Assembly: GCF_013141865.1 (NCBI RefSeq)
Contig: NZ_RCST01000001.1
Location: forward strand, 744,001-808,000
Length of the DNA stretch: 64,000 nt
Source of the DNA: Methylomonas sp. ZR1
GTDB taxonomy: Bacteria; Pseudomonadota; Gammaproteobacteria; Methylococcales; Methylomonadaceae
Reading direction: 5' to 3'
Shown one piece after another: positions 16,651 through 24,231 of the stretch (positions are counted from its first letter, which is position 1; every line of letters begins with the position of its first letter). The notes beneath the pieces are model-generated. The model saw only the letters and a list, made by a program, of their open reading frames with translations. It had not been told where the DNA came from and ran no database searches. The position numbers and the translations under genes are program-made.

Positions 16651-17212
16651 AACTGCTCACCATATTGTTGGTTCTTACCTAGAACCGGGCGACGTGGTGC
16701 TCGACGCGACACTGGGTAACGGCCACGATACCGTGTTTCTGGCGCAGAGCGTTGGGGCGAGCGGTCATGTGTTTGGATTCGATGTTCAACGGCAAGCCCT
16801 GGGCAATAGTTTTCAGCGTTTAATTAAGGCTGATTTACAGCGCCGGGTGACCTTACGCCTGGCCAGTCATGCCGATATGCTGTCGCATGTGCCCGAGCAA
16901 TGGCTTGGCCGGGTGAGAGCAGTGATGTTCAATCTGGGTTATTTACCCGGCGCCGATAAATCCATAATCACCCAAATTGATTCGACGCTGGCCGCCTTGG
17001 ATGCCGCGCGTAGTTTATTGGCGCCGCGTGCCGTGATGACGGTGTTGGCGTATCCGGGTCACGCCGGCGGCGATCTGGAGGCAGAGCAGTTGGCGGCATG
17101 GTGTCGGCAGTTGGATGGAAGTCGTTTTACTGCGGAAGTTGTTCTTAGCAGTCACGACAAGCCCAGTGCACCGCGGCTTTTTGTTATTCGCAAACAAACC
17201 GATCTGCTATGA
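16625..17212 (+). CDS. class I SAM-dependent methyltransferase (rRNA methylase-like, YtqB family)
   Basis: A 195-residue protein. Motif I VLDATLGNGHDTVFLA binds S-adenosylmethionine, FGFDVQ is the acidic loop, and MFNLGYLPGADKSI is the characteristic motif of the PF06962/YtqB family. The MTVLAYPGHAGG segment near residue 140 is also typical. The substrate in this family is not firmly established; it may be RNA. I start at ATG 16625, which gives a normal N-terminus (MTKPISLLETAH); an upstream start in the same open frame would run far into the oxidoreductase gene. It overlaps that gene by 26 bp, indicating coupling. Confidence 0.85.
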   Translation: MTKPISLLETAHHIVGSYLEPGDVVLDATLGNGHDTVFLAQSVGASGHVFGFDVQRQALGNSFQRLIKADLQRRVTLRLASHADMLSHVPEQWLGRVRAVMFNLGYLPGADKSIITQIDSTLAALDAARSLLAPRAVMTVLAYPGHAGGDLEAEQLAAWCRQLDGSRFTAEVVLSSHDKPSAPRLFVIRKQTDLL

Positions 17213-17248
17213 TTGCGCTCCTTTTTTTACTAGCAATAGATGTGCATC

Positions 17249-17563
17249 ATGTCAGAATTCAATAACGTCACCATCGTCAAGCGGGCCAACGTCTATTTCG
17301 ATGGCAAAGTGAATAGCCGCACCATTAAATTTGCCGATGGCTCTTCGAAAACCTTGGGTTTTATGCAGCCGGGCGAATATACCTTTAACACGGCCGATCC
17401 CGAATTGATGGAAATACTGGCAGGCGAACTGCAAGTGTTGTTGCCTGGCAACGATGCGTGGCAAGCGGTGAAAGGCGGCGAGTCTTTCAATGTGCCTGGC
17501 AATGCCGCTTTCACGATGAAGGTAAGTGTTGCCAGCGATTACTGCTGTTCTTTTTTGAAGTAA
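17249..17563 (+). CDS. ppnP: pyrimidine/purine nucleoside phosphorylase PpnP
   Basis: 104 residues, a single cupin-like domain of the DUF1255/PpnP family. Conserved segments are FDGKVNSRTI, FMQPGEYTFNTADPELMEILAGEL and SFNVPGNAAF, ending with DYCCSFLK. The E. coli homologue YaiE phosphorolyses several nucleosides to free bases and ribose 1-phosphate. I use ATG 17249 (MSEFNN); ATG 17240 would add only three residues and neither has a strong ribosome site. The NYN gene begins 7 bp after the stop. Confidence 0.9.
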   Translation: MSEFNNVTIVKRANVYFDGKVNSRTIKFADGSSKTLGFMQPGEYTFNTADPELMEILAGELQVLLPGNDAWQAVKGGESFNVPGNAAFTMKVSVASDYCCSFLK

Positions 17564-17570
17564 GCGCTGG

Positions 17571-18044
17571 ATGGAAAAGGTAGCGATTTTTGTCGATGTG
17601 CAGAATATTTACTACACCACCCGGCAACGCTACCAGAAACATTTCAATTACAGTGCGTTTTGGCAGCAGGCAACCGCAGGTAAGCAGGTCGTCGCTGCCA
17701 TTGCTTACGCCACTGATCGTGGTGACAGCAAACAGCAGGGTTTTCAGAAAATCTTGAAAGATATCGGTTTTACCGTCAAATTAAAACCCTATATTCAGCG
17801 CCGCGATGGTACCAGTAAGGGCGATTGGGATGTGGGAATCACCTTGGATGTGATGGACTACGCCGCGCGGGCTGATCGTATTATTCTATTGTCCGGCGAC
17901 GGCGATTTCGAATTGTTATTGCAAAAGGTGCGCAGCGATTTCGGTACTGCCAGCGATGTTTATGGGATTCATAGTTTAACCGCGCCGGCCTTGATTCAGG
18001 CCGCCGACAATTTCATCGCCATTGCCGGTGCATTATTGCTGTAA
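17571..18044 (+). CDS. NYN-domain protein (putative endoribonuclease)
   Basis: 157 residues forming one NYN/LabA-type PIN-like domain. Acidic positions of the family are present: VDVQNIYY at the N-terminus, the aspartates of GDWDVGITLDVMDYA, and LSGDGDFELLL. These usually build a metal site for RNA cleavage. No extra domain is attached. It lies 7 bp after ppnP, so a link to RNA or nucleoside turnover is plausible but unproven. It converges on bamE 18 bp away. Confidence 0.85.
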   Translation: MEKVAIFVDVQNIYYTTRQRYQKHFNYSAFWQQATAGKQVVAAIAYATDRGDSKQQGFQKILKDIGFTVKLKPYIQRRDGTSKGDWDVGITLDVMDYAARADRIILLSGDGDFELLLQKVRSDFGTASDVYGIHSLTAPALIQAADNFIAIAGALLL

Positions 18045-18062
18045 GACGTTTGGGCGTTTTAC

Positions 18063-18617
18063 TTATTGTTTGTCGGCGTTTTCTTCTACCAATTCTTTGC
18101 CTTTCTCTGCGGAACTGGCGGCTTCTTTGGGTTCGGCAGCATTTTGATTTTTTCTGCGGGCAAAGGTGTCGGGTTCGTCGCTACCGAATAAACCGCTAAT
18201 TTTTTCCCACATCGAGCGTTCCAGATCGCGTTTTGGTACTTCGACACTGGTTTCCGTGGATTCCTTGACAACCGGCAGCGAGCTGGGTCTAAAGTCGCCT
18301 TGCACGCCCATCAAATTGTCACCGTTGAAAAATAAAGACACCCGTTTTTGCACCCGGTCTTCGCCGCCCGGTTGTTCGGAGTACAAATAGTCCCAGCGTT
18401 TTTCATGAAAGGCATCCGACAGCATAGGCGAACCCATGATATACAAGACCTGGCGCTTGGTCATATTAGGCCGCAATTGGTTAATCATGCTTTGATCGAT
18501 GATATTGCCTTGCTCAATATCCAGGGTGTAAACGCCAGGCAAATTAGTGAGGATGGTACTGCAAGCGCTGATCGATAAACTGGTGACGGCGGCTAGCAAA
18601 AAAGTCGATTTTTTCAT
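18063..18617 (-). CDS. bamE: outer-membrane assembly lipoprotein BamE
   Basis: 184 residues with a lipoprotein signal and lipobox SISACS (Cys19). The SmpA/OmlA fold is marked by [21 protein letters not shown], then [10 protein letters not shown] and [10 protein letters not shown]. BamE belongs to the BAM complex that folds outer-membrane beta-barrels. The C-terminal ~70 residues are a Lys/Glu/Ala-rich, low-complexity tail absent from the short E. coli protein. It is divergent from fur, a conserved arrangement in gammaproteobacteria. Confidence 0.93.
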   Translation of the reverse strand: MKKSTFLLAAVTSLSISACSTILTNLPGVYTLDIEQGNIIDQSMINQLRPNMTKRQVLYIMGSPMLSDAFHEKRWDYLYSEQPGGEDRVQKRVSLFFNGDNLMGVQGDFRPSSLPVVKESTETSVEVPKRDLERSMWEKISGLFGSDEPDTFARRKNQNAAEPKEAASSAEKGKELVEENADKQ

Positions 18618-18732
18618 GAGAAGAGAATGGAGTCTGACGACAAACGATGGGCCATTATCCCATAATTCTGTCAGCGGCTTGGCGCAAAAAACGATACAAT
18701 GTCGCGGATTATCGGTTTAAAGGAGGGGGCTT

Positions 18733-19155
18733 GTGGAAACTCAGGATTTGCGTAATGCGGGCTTAAAGGTGACCTTGCCCAGAATCAAAATTCTGGAGAT
18801 TCTGGAAAAACAACAGGACGATAGGCATTTGTCGGCTGAGAAGGTCTACAAAATCTTGTTAGCGGAAGGCGAGGAAATTGGCCTGGCGACGGTTTACCGG
18901 GTGTTGACCCAGTTCGAAGCTGCCGGCTTGGTCAACCGCCATCATTTCGAGGGTGGCAACTCGATATTCGAATTAAATAGCGGCGGCCACCATGATCACG
19001 TCGTCTGCATGAAGTGTGGAAAAGTCGACGAATTTACCGATGAAGTCATCGAAAAACGTCAATCGGAAATTGCCCTGAGACTGGGCTATACACTGACCGA
19101 TCACAGCCTTTACCTTTACGGTTATTGCGCCGCTTGTAAACCCCCAAAAGCCTAA
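18733..19155 (+). CDS. fur: ferric uptake regulator Fur
   Basis: 140 residues. The N-terminal winged helix contains LRNAGLKVTLPRIKILEIL and GLATVYRVLTQFEAAGLV. The C-terminal dimerisation and metal domain contains HHDHVVCMKCGKVDEF and a CAAC motif, giving the two structural-zinc cysteine pairs. Start is GTG 18733, supported by an excellent AGGAGGGGG six bases or so upstream. TACAAT at 18695-18700 could be the -10 box, but no good -35 is visible. The lolC gene starts 2 bp after the stop. Confidence 0.96.
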   Translation: METQDLRNAGLKVTLPRIKILEILEKQQDDRHLSAEKVYKILLAEGEEIGLATVYRVLTQFEAAGLVNRHHFEGGNSIFELNSGGHHDHVVCMKCGKVDEFTDEVIEKRQSEIALRLGYTLTDHSLYLYGYCAACKPPKA

Positions 19156-19157
19156 GC

Positions 19158-20405
19158 ATGTTTAAACCTCTCATCCTGTATATCGGGTTGCGCTATACCC
19201 GTGCTAAAAAACGCACTCAATTTATCTCGTTCATCACCTTAACATCCGTGCTTGGTATCGCCCTGGGTGTCACGGCCTTGATTACCGTGCTGTCGGTAAT
19301 GAACGGATTCGAAGCCGAATTGCGCGAGCGCATCCTGGGCATGACCGCGCACAGCACAATTACCGGCCGCTTCGGTCAACTGGATGATTGGCAAGCTTTA
19401 GAGCAACGTACTCGCAGCATGCCGCATGTCGAAGGTGCCGCACCGTTTATCCATGGCCAGGTGATGGTGAATGCTGACCGCCAAGTCAGCGGCACTTTGT
19501 TGCAGGGCGTGTTACCCGAATATGAAGCCAAAGTGTCTGAAGTGGCCAATAAAATGATGTTCGGTAGCTTGAACGATTTGGTCCCCGGCGAGTTTGGTAT
19601 TGTCTTGGGGGCAGAATTGGCAAGTTATTTAGGCGTGATGATGGGTGACAAAGTCACCATCATCACTCCGCAAATCAACTCCACGCCGGCCGGGATTCTG
19701 CCGCGCATGAAACGCTTTACCGTGGTGGGCGTGTTCAAGGTCGGCATGTATGAGTACGACCGGAATATGGCTTTGATGCATCTCGAAGATGCCGGCAAAT
19801 TGTTCAGATTGGAGTCGGCAGTATCCGGTTTGCGTCTAAAGCTGGATGACTTATTCAATGCCCCGCGCATCACCCAAGGCTTGGCCGATACGCTGGGCGA
19901 CGAGTTTCGGGTCAGCGACTGGACCAAGGCCCACAGCAACTTCTTCCGTGCCGTGCAAACCGAGAAGCGGGCAATGTTTATCATTTTGCTGCTGATCGTC
20001 GCAGTGGCGGCGTTTAACATTGTATCCACGCTGGTGATGGTGGTCACCGACAAGCGCGGCGACATCGCGATCCTGAAAACCCAGGGTTTATCCAACGGTT
20101 CGGTGATGGGCATTTTCATTGTCTTGGGCTGCATCATCGGCAGCATAGGTACCCTACTGGGAACCGTCGGTGGCGTGTTGCTGGCGCTGAACGTCGAAAC
20201 CATTGTGCCAGCCATCGAAAAAGCCTTTGGCGTGCAGTTCATGGCTGCCGACGTCTATTACATCAGCGAAGTGCCGTCAAAACTGATCTGGACCGATGTG
20301 TATTGGATAGCCTGCGTGGCGTTTTTATTGTCCTTGCTGGCGACGCTGTATCCAGCTTGGCAGGCGGCGCGTATCAATCCTGCCGAGGTGTTGCGTTATG
20401 AATAA
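19158..20405 (+). CDS. lolC: lipoprotein-releasing ABC permease (LolC/LolE family)
   Basis: 415 residues. One N-terminal transmembrane helix (about 25-50; FITLTSVLGIALGVTALITVLSVMNG) is followed by a large periplasmic domain (about 50-270) and three C-terminal helices. This is the MacB/FtsX layout of LolC/LolE. With LolD it extracts lipoproteins from the inner membrane for hand-over to LolA. Only one permease gene is present and lolD follows directly, so it may act as a homodimer (LolF-like) or a second permease may be elsewhere. Its stop overlaps the lolD start by 8 bp. Confidence 0.92.
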   Translation: MFKPLILYIGLRYTRAKKRTQFISFITLTSVLGIALGVTALITVLSVMNGFEAELRERILGMTAHSTITGRFGQLDDWQALEQRTRSMPHVEGAAPFIHGQVMVNADRQVSGTLLQGVLPEYEAKVSEVANKMMFGSLNDLVPGEFGIVLGAELASYLGVMMGDKVTIITPQINSTPAGILPRMKRFTVVGVFKVGMYEYDRNMALMHLEDAGKLFRLESAVSGLRLKLDDLFNAPRITQGLADTLGDEFRVSDWTKAHSNFFRAVQTEKRAMFIILLLIVAVAAFNIVSTLVMVVTDKRGDIAILKTQGLSNGSVMGIFIVLGCIIGSIGTLLGTVGGVLLALNVETIVPAIEKAFGVQFMAADVYYISEVPSKLIWTDVYWIACVAFLLSLLATLYPAWQAARINPAEVLRYE

Positions 20406-21096
20406 TGCCATCGTATTGCAGTGCCAGCAGTTAACCAAGCGTTACGAGCAGGGCGATTTGAATGTCGAAGTGTTGCGCGGCGTCGATTTGGCGATTCATG
20501 CCGGTCAGCGCGTCGCCATCATGGGTGCATCCGGCTCCGGCAAAAGCACCTTGCTGCATTTACTGGGCGGCCTGGAAAAACCCAGCTCCGGCTCGGTGAT
20601 GCTGGATGGCGCCGATTTGAACAAGATTAGCGCCGGCAAACTGAGTCAGCTTCGTAATCGTTCACTGGGGTTTATCTACCAGTTTCATCATTTGCTGGGT
20701 GAATTTAACATCCTGGAAAATGTGGCAATGCCGCTGTTGATCGGCAACCAATCGATCAAGCACGCCCAACAACAAGCTGCCGAGTTACTCAAGCGTGTCG
20801 GCTTGGGGCATCGCATGCTGCACAAACCCGGCGAATTGTCCGGTGGCGAGCGGCAACGCGCTGCTGTAGCCCGGGCTTTGATTAATCAGCCTAAATGCGT
20901 GCTGGCCGACGAGCCGACGGGTAATCTCGACAGTAAAACCGCCGAGCAGATTTATCAGCTGATGTTGGAGTTAAACCAGGAATTACAGGTGAGTTTTTTG
21001 GTGGTGACGCATGATCCGGAATTGGCGGGAAGGATGGATAAGGTATTGTATATGGAGGATGGGGTGATTGTGCCGGAACGGGTGCATCATTCCTGA
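20398..21096 (+). CDS. lolD: lipoprotein-releasing ABC ATPase LolD
   Basis: 232 residues, a complete ABC ATPase: Walker A GASGSGKSTLLHLLGG, Q-loop FIYQFHHLLGEFNILENV, signature LSGGERQRAAVARAL, Walker B VLADEPTGNLD and the H-loop VVTHD. The FHHLL segment after the Q-loop is typical of LolD. It powers lipoprotein release with the overlapping permease gene. Confidence 0.95.
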   Translation: MNNAIVLQCQQLTKRYEQGDLNVEVLRGVDLAIHAGQRVAIMGASGSGKSTLLHLLGGLEKPSSGSVMLDGADLNKISAGKLSQLRNRSLGFIYQFHHLLGEFNILENVAMPLLIGNQSIKHAQQQAAELLKRVGLGHRMLHKPGELSGGERQRAAVARALINQPKCVLADEPTGNLDSKTAEQIYQLMLELNQELQVSFLVVTHDPELAGRMDKVLYMEDGVIVPERVHHS

Positions 21097-21114
21097 TAAT
21101 TCAAGTCGTCGGGA

Positions 21115-21371
21115 TTATGTGTCGCTAGCGCGACGGCTGGTTTTAATGTCGGGTCTCGGCCCGACAGCCGAGTAACTTTTCTTTGTTTGGCCAAAGAAAA
21201 GTCACCAAAAGAAACGCCACCCGGATGCCGCTTTAATCCTGCGCGCCGAAGCTTTTATCGAGGGTCGACAGAAGGGGCTTCCCAGCCCCTCCGCCGACGC
21301 AGCGCATCCATGCGCTGCCCCTTCGGGCCGTTCTCGATAAAATCTCCGGTGCTCGGCGCGGCATACGGGAG
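21115..21371. repeat. long structured intergenic repeat, left copy
   Basis: About 257 bp following lolD that recurs in inverted orientation at 22690-22945, roughly three quarters identical by eye. Shared blocks are TATGTGTCGCT, AATGTCGGGTCTCGGCCC, ACTTTTCTTTG...CAAAGAAAAGT (a hairpin), CACCCGGATGCCGCTTT, CGAAGCTTTT and, at the end, CCGGTGCTCGGCGCGGCATA. Internal hairpins are numerous. It encodes no convincing protein. The part nearest lolD could terminate lolD transcription. Confidence 0.75.
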
Positions 21372-21413
21372 GCCCCCCGCCCCAATTCCGCAGCTTATTG
21401 TTTACGAAATTAT

Positions 21414-21499
21414 GTAGGGCGCATTAGCGATAGCGTAATGCGCCGAATGATTAAAGGCCAACATACGGCGCAATACGGCTACGCCTATTGACGCCCTAC
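21414..21499. repeat. paired GTAG-REP hairpins (BIME-like)
   Basis: Left half: GTAG at 21414, then GGCGCATTA and TAATGCGCC forming a stem. Right half, read on the other strand from 21499: GTAG, then GGCGTCAATA and TATTGCGCC. Two GTAG-palindromes facing each other is the BIME layout. It lies between the left long repeat and the HEPN-like gene. Confidence 0.65.
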
Positions 21500-21529
21500 C
21501 AATTTCAACTTACGGCCTTATTCTCGCCA

Positions 21530-21570
21530 AAAGCTCCGGTGCTCGGCGCGGCATACGGGAGAAAACCGTC
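21530..21570. repeat. fragment of the long structured repeat
   Basis: The segment containing AAAAGCTCCGGTGCTCGG and GCGGCATACGGGAGAAAA repeats the terminal ~40 bp of the long element seen at 21345-21371 and, inverted, at 22683-22724. It matches the right copy more closely (AAAAGCTCC and GAGAAAA are shared), suggesting a truncated third copy or an end left by rearrangement. Confidence 0.65.
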
Positions 21571-21603
21571 CCGGTATTAAAAGTCGATTAATGAACAAAT
21601 TAT

Positions 21604-21690
21604 GTAGCCTCGATGGAGTGAAACGAAATCGAGGTTTTGATAGCTTCGGTTACCCGGATTTCGCTATGTTTCATCCAGCGGAATCGCTAC
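21604..21690. repeat. third paired GTAG-REP element
   Basis: GTAG at 21604 is followed by CCTCGAT and ATCGAGG, a 7-bp stem ending at 21634. The inverted half, ending with CTAC at 21690, contains CCGGATTTCGCTATG and CATCCAG, a common form of REP half-site in gammaproteobacteria. It ends 24 bp before the 3' end of the HEPN-like gene and may form its 3' boundary. Confidence 0.55.
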
Positions 21691-21713
21691 ATGCATCGTC
21701 GGGTCTTGAAAAC

Positions 21714-22541
21714 TTATATTGGAACGCGCTCAAAGGAGTGTGCAATTTCCTGAAGCGCGTTAATTGTATTTGGTAAGAATTCTCCATGAGAAGTAAGAAG
21801 CTTATTGCGAGAAAGTTCAGCCAAAGCATCAGAAATCCGCCTTGACTCAGACAGTCGCTCAAGTTCACTACGCCAGATTGATTCGCTATTTCCAAGAACA
21901 AAATTCGGAGAAAGCTCGCAAACTATCTCTTTTAGCAGGTAATACATTCTTGGCGAAATTTCGTAATTGATCATAAAACTTTGTTGAAAATCCGACTCAT
22001 CTATGCACTGCATTGGCACGAGGGTAAAGTAAGAGAGTCCGAATTCTGACGCATTGCATGGAGCATGGAATATTACTTCTAGCAGTATATCTATCCATAT
22101 ATGATCCAAAGTAAGTTTTCCACCGTCTTCCCCTTCAGACCATGATGCTAGTTGCGCCATCCCTCTGGGACGCTGAGGGTATCCATTTGGGTTACCCTGG
22201 GAAGAGTTGAATTTAACCTCTGTAGCGAGCTTTCCCTCATGGGCCAATGAGCATCTAAAATATTTGTATAGTATGTCAGTAATGTCTGTTTCTTTGCCTC
22301 CGACGACGCATGTAAACCCTGTTGAGAGAGAATATTCCGGTGGTTGATAGTCATAAAGTAAAATTCTACGAAGTCGTCCACCAAGAAAAAGCTTGAAAGC
22401 TAAATGGTCTTTTTTCGTACCCTCTGGAAAAACCTTTCGAGCTGAAGCTCCGATCGCAAGCAAAATAAGTGTAAATGCGCCTACATGACGATTGTGTTCC
22501 GCTAGAAATATAGCGTCATTGACTTGTTGGTGAATACTCAC
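21714..22541 (-). CDS. unknown protein with HEPN-like R-x4-H motif
   Basis: 275 residues, no signal peptide or membrane helix. I do not recognise a named family. Residues 90-105 read ILYKYFRCSLAHEGKL: Arg96-x4-His101 in an amphipathic helix is the hallmark of HEPN-superfamily RNases, and the preceding region (HNRHVGAFTLILLAIGASARKVFP) is helical as in that fold. The C-terminal half shows no recognised motif. Start is GTG 22541. The gene is visibly more AT-rich than lolD and glyA, is transcribed against lolD, and is enclosed by inverted long repeats, all signs of acquisition. It could be a defence or toxin-type RNase, but no antitoxin or partner gene is adjacent, so function is unknown. Confidence 0.6.
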   Translation of the reverse strand: MSIHQQVNDAIFLAEHNRHVGAFTLILLAIGASARKVFPEGTKKDHLAFKLFLGGRLRRILLYDYQPPEYSLSTGFTCVVGGKETDITDILYKYFRCSLAHEGKLATEVKFNSSQGNPNGYPQRPRGMAQLASWSEGEDGGKLTLDHIWIDILLEVIFHAPCNASEFGLSYFTLVPMQCIDESDFQQSFMINYEISPRMYYLLKEIVCELSPNFVLGNSESIWRSELERLSESRRISDALAELSRNKLLTSHGEFLPNTINALQEIAHSFERVPI

Positions 22542-22689
22542 TGGTTATTGCCAAATAGTGGATTGTTATGAATAACGGCCTACATTCATCGAGGGTATTC
22601 GGAGCCATCAATTCCTCAATTCCCTTTCACGGCATTAACGCTAGATTTTTTATAAAACGAATTTACTTCAAATCTCGGGATGGTTTTTT

Positions 22690-22945
22690 CTCCCGTATGC
22701 CGCGCCGAGCACCGGAGCTTTTGAACGGACTAGCCCGTAGGGGCGATGCAGGGATGCATCGCGTTGCCGAAGGGGCAGGAAGCCCCTTTCGGCAACCCCG
22801 TTCAAAAGCTTCGGAGCGCAGGATCAAAGCGGCATCCGGGTGTCTTTTCTTTTGGATACTTTTCTTTGGACAAGCAAAGAAAAGTATCTCGGCTGTCGGG
22901 CCGAGACCCGACATTAAATTAAGCCGTCGCGATAGCGACACATAA
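22690..22945. repeat. long structured intergenic repeat, right inverted copy
   Basis: The reverse complement of this ~256-bp stretch aligns along its whole length with 21115-21371. It carries the hairpin ACTTTTCTTTG/CAAAGAAAAGT and a second one around AAGGGGC/GCCCCTT. It abuts the 3' end of glyA (stop at 22948), so it may also serve as a glyA terminator. An open reading frame across it (22568-22945) has the Arg/Ser-rich composition of a translated repeat and I do not treat it as a gene. DNA from 22542 to 22689 between the HEPN-like gene and this repeat shows no clear feature. Confidence 0.75.
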
Positions 22946-22947
22946 CC

Positions 22948-24207
22948 TTATCCGGCTGAATAAACCGGAAACCTAGCACACAACAAATGCACCTTCTCCC
23001 TAACCGCATCAATCACACTCTCGTCTTCCAGGTTATCCATCACATCGCACATCCATTCCGCCACTTGGCGAACTTCGTCTTCCTTGAAGCCGCGCGAGGT
23101 GGGGGCAGGGGTGCCGACGCGGATGCCGCTGGTGACGAAGGGTGACTGTGGGTCGTTGGGTACCGCGTTTTTGTTGACGGTGATGTGGGCCCGGCCTAAT
23201 GCGGCGTCGGCGGCTTTGCCGGTGATGCCTTTAGGGATGAGCGAGACCAACATCAAATGGTTGTCGGTACCGCCGGAAACCACATCAAAACCGCGTTTGA
23301 TAAAAACCTCCGCCATGGCTTGGGCGTTTTTCACGACTTGCTGCTGATACGTTTTAAATTCCGGGGTCAGGGCTTCTTTAAACGCTACGGCTTTGGCGGC
23401 GATCACGTGCATCAGCGGACCACCCTGGATGCCGGGGAAGATGTTGGAGTTGATCTTTTTTTCCAGGTCCGGATTGCTTTTGCACAAAATCAAGCCGCCG
23501 CGTGGGCCACGCAGGGATTTGTGGGTGGTGCTGGTGACCACGTCCGCAATCGGCACCGGATTGGGATATAAACCCGCTGCGACTAGGCCGGCGACATGGG
23601 CCATGTCTACAACGAAGTAAGCGCCGACTTTATCGGCGATGTCGCGAAAACGTTGCCAGTCCCAAATGCGCGAATACGCCGAGAAGCCGGCAATGATCAG
23701 TTTCGGTTTGTGTTCCAAGGCCAGCGCTTCGACCTGTTCATAATCGATTTCACCGGTGTCTTTGTTCAGGCCATACTGGATGGCGTTGTAGATTTTGCCG
23801 GAGAAATTGGGTTTGGCGCCGTGAGTCAAATGGCCGCCGTCGGCGAGGCTCAAGCCCAGGATGGTGTCGCCGGGTTGAATTAAGGACATGAACACTGCCA
23901 TATTGGCTTGTGAACCGGAGTGAGCTTGCACGTTGGCGTAATCGGCGCCGAACAATTCTTTGGCGCGGTCGATCGCCAATTGCTCAACGACATCGACGTA
24001 TTCGCAGCCGCCGTAGTAGCGTTTTTCTGGATAGCCTTCGGCGTATTTGTTGGTCAGCACCGTGCCCTGGGCTTCCAAAACTCGGGGGCTGGCATAGTTT
24101 TCCGAGGCGATCAGTTCGATATGGTCTTCCTGGCGTTGGCGTTCTTGTTCCATCGCTTGAAATAGTTCGTCGTCAAAGCCTTTGATGGTCATCGATTCGC
24201 TAAACAT
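22948..24207 (-). CDS. glyA: serine hydroxymethyltransferase
   Basis: 419 residues, full length for bacterial SHMT. It interconverts glycine plus methylene-tetrahydrofolate and serine, the carbon-entry step of the serine cycle. The PLP lysine is Lys230 in [13 protein letters not shown]. Other family segments are [32 protein letters not shown] and [17 protein letters not shown] precedes ATG 24207. It is the third gene of the mtdA-gck-glyA operon, 24 bp after gck, which points to a methylotrophic role in addition to general C1 metabolism. Confidence 0.97.
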   Translation of the reverse strand: MFSESMTIKGFDDELFQAMEQERQRQEDHIELIASENYASPRVLEAQGTVLTNKYAEGYPEKRYYGGCEYVDVVEQLAIDRAKELFGADYANVQAHSGSQANMAVFMSLIQPGDTILGLSLADGGHLTHGAKPNFSGKIYNAIQYGLNKDTGEIDYEQVEALALEHKPKLIIAGFSAYSRIWDWQRFRDIADKVGAYFVVDMAHVAGLVAAGLYPNPVPIADVVTSTTHKSLRGPRGGLILCKSNPDLEKKINSNIFPGIQGGPLMHVIAAKAVAFKEALTPEFKTYQQQVVKNAQAMAEVFIKRGFDVVSGGTDNHLMLVSLIPKGITGKAADAALGRAHITVNKNAVPNDPQSPFVTSGIRVGTPAPTSRGFKEDEVRQVAEWMCDVMDNLEDESVIDAVREKVHLLCARFPVYSAG

Positions 24208-24231
24208 GGGGTCTCCTAAAGTAAGTTCGGG

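Noticed and set aside
22568..22945. Open reading frame of 125 codons in the right long repeat
   Set aside because: It lies inside a repeat present in several copies and reads as Arg/Ser/Gly-rich sequence without any domain or ribosome site; treated as translated repeat.
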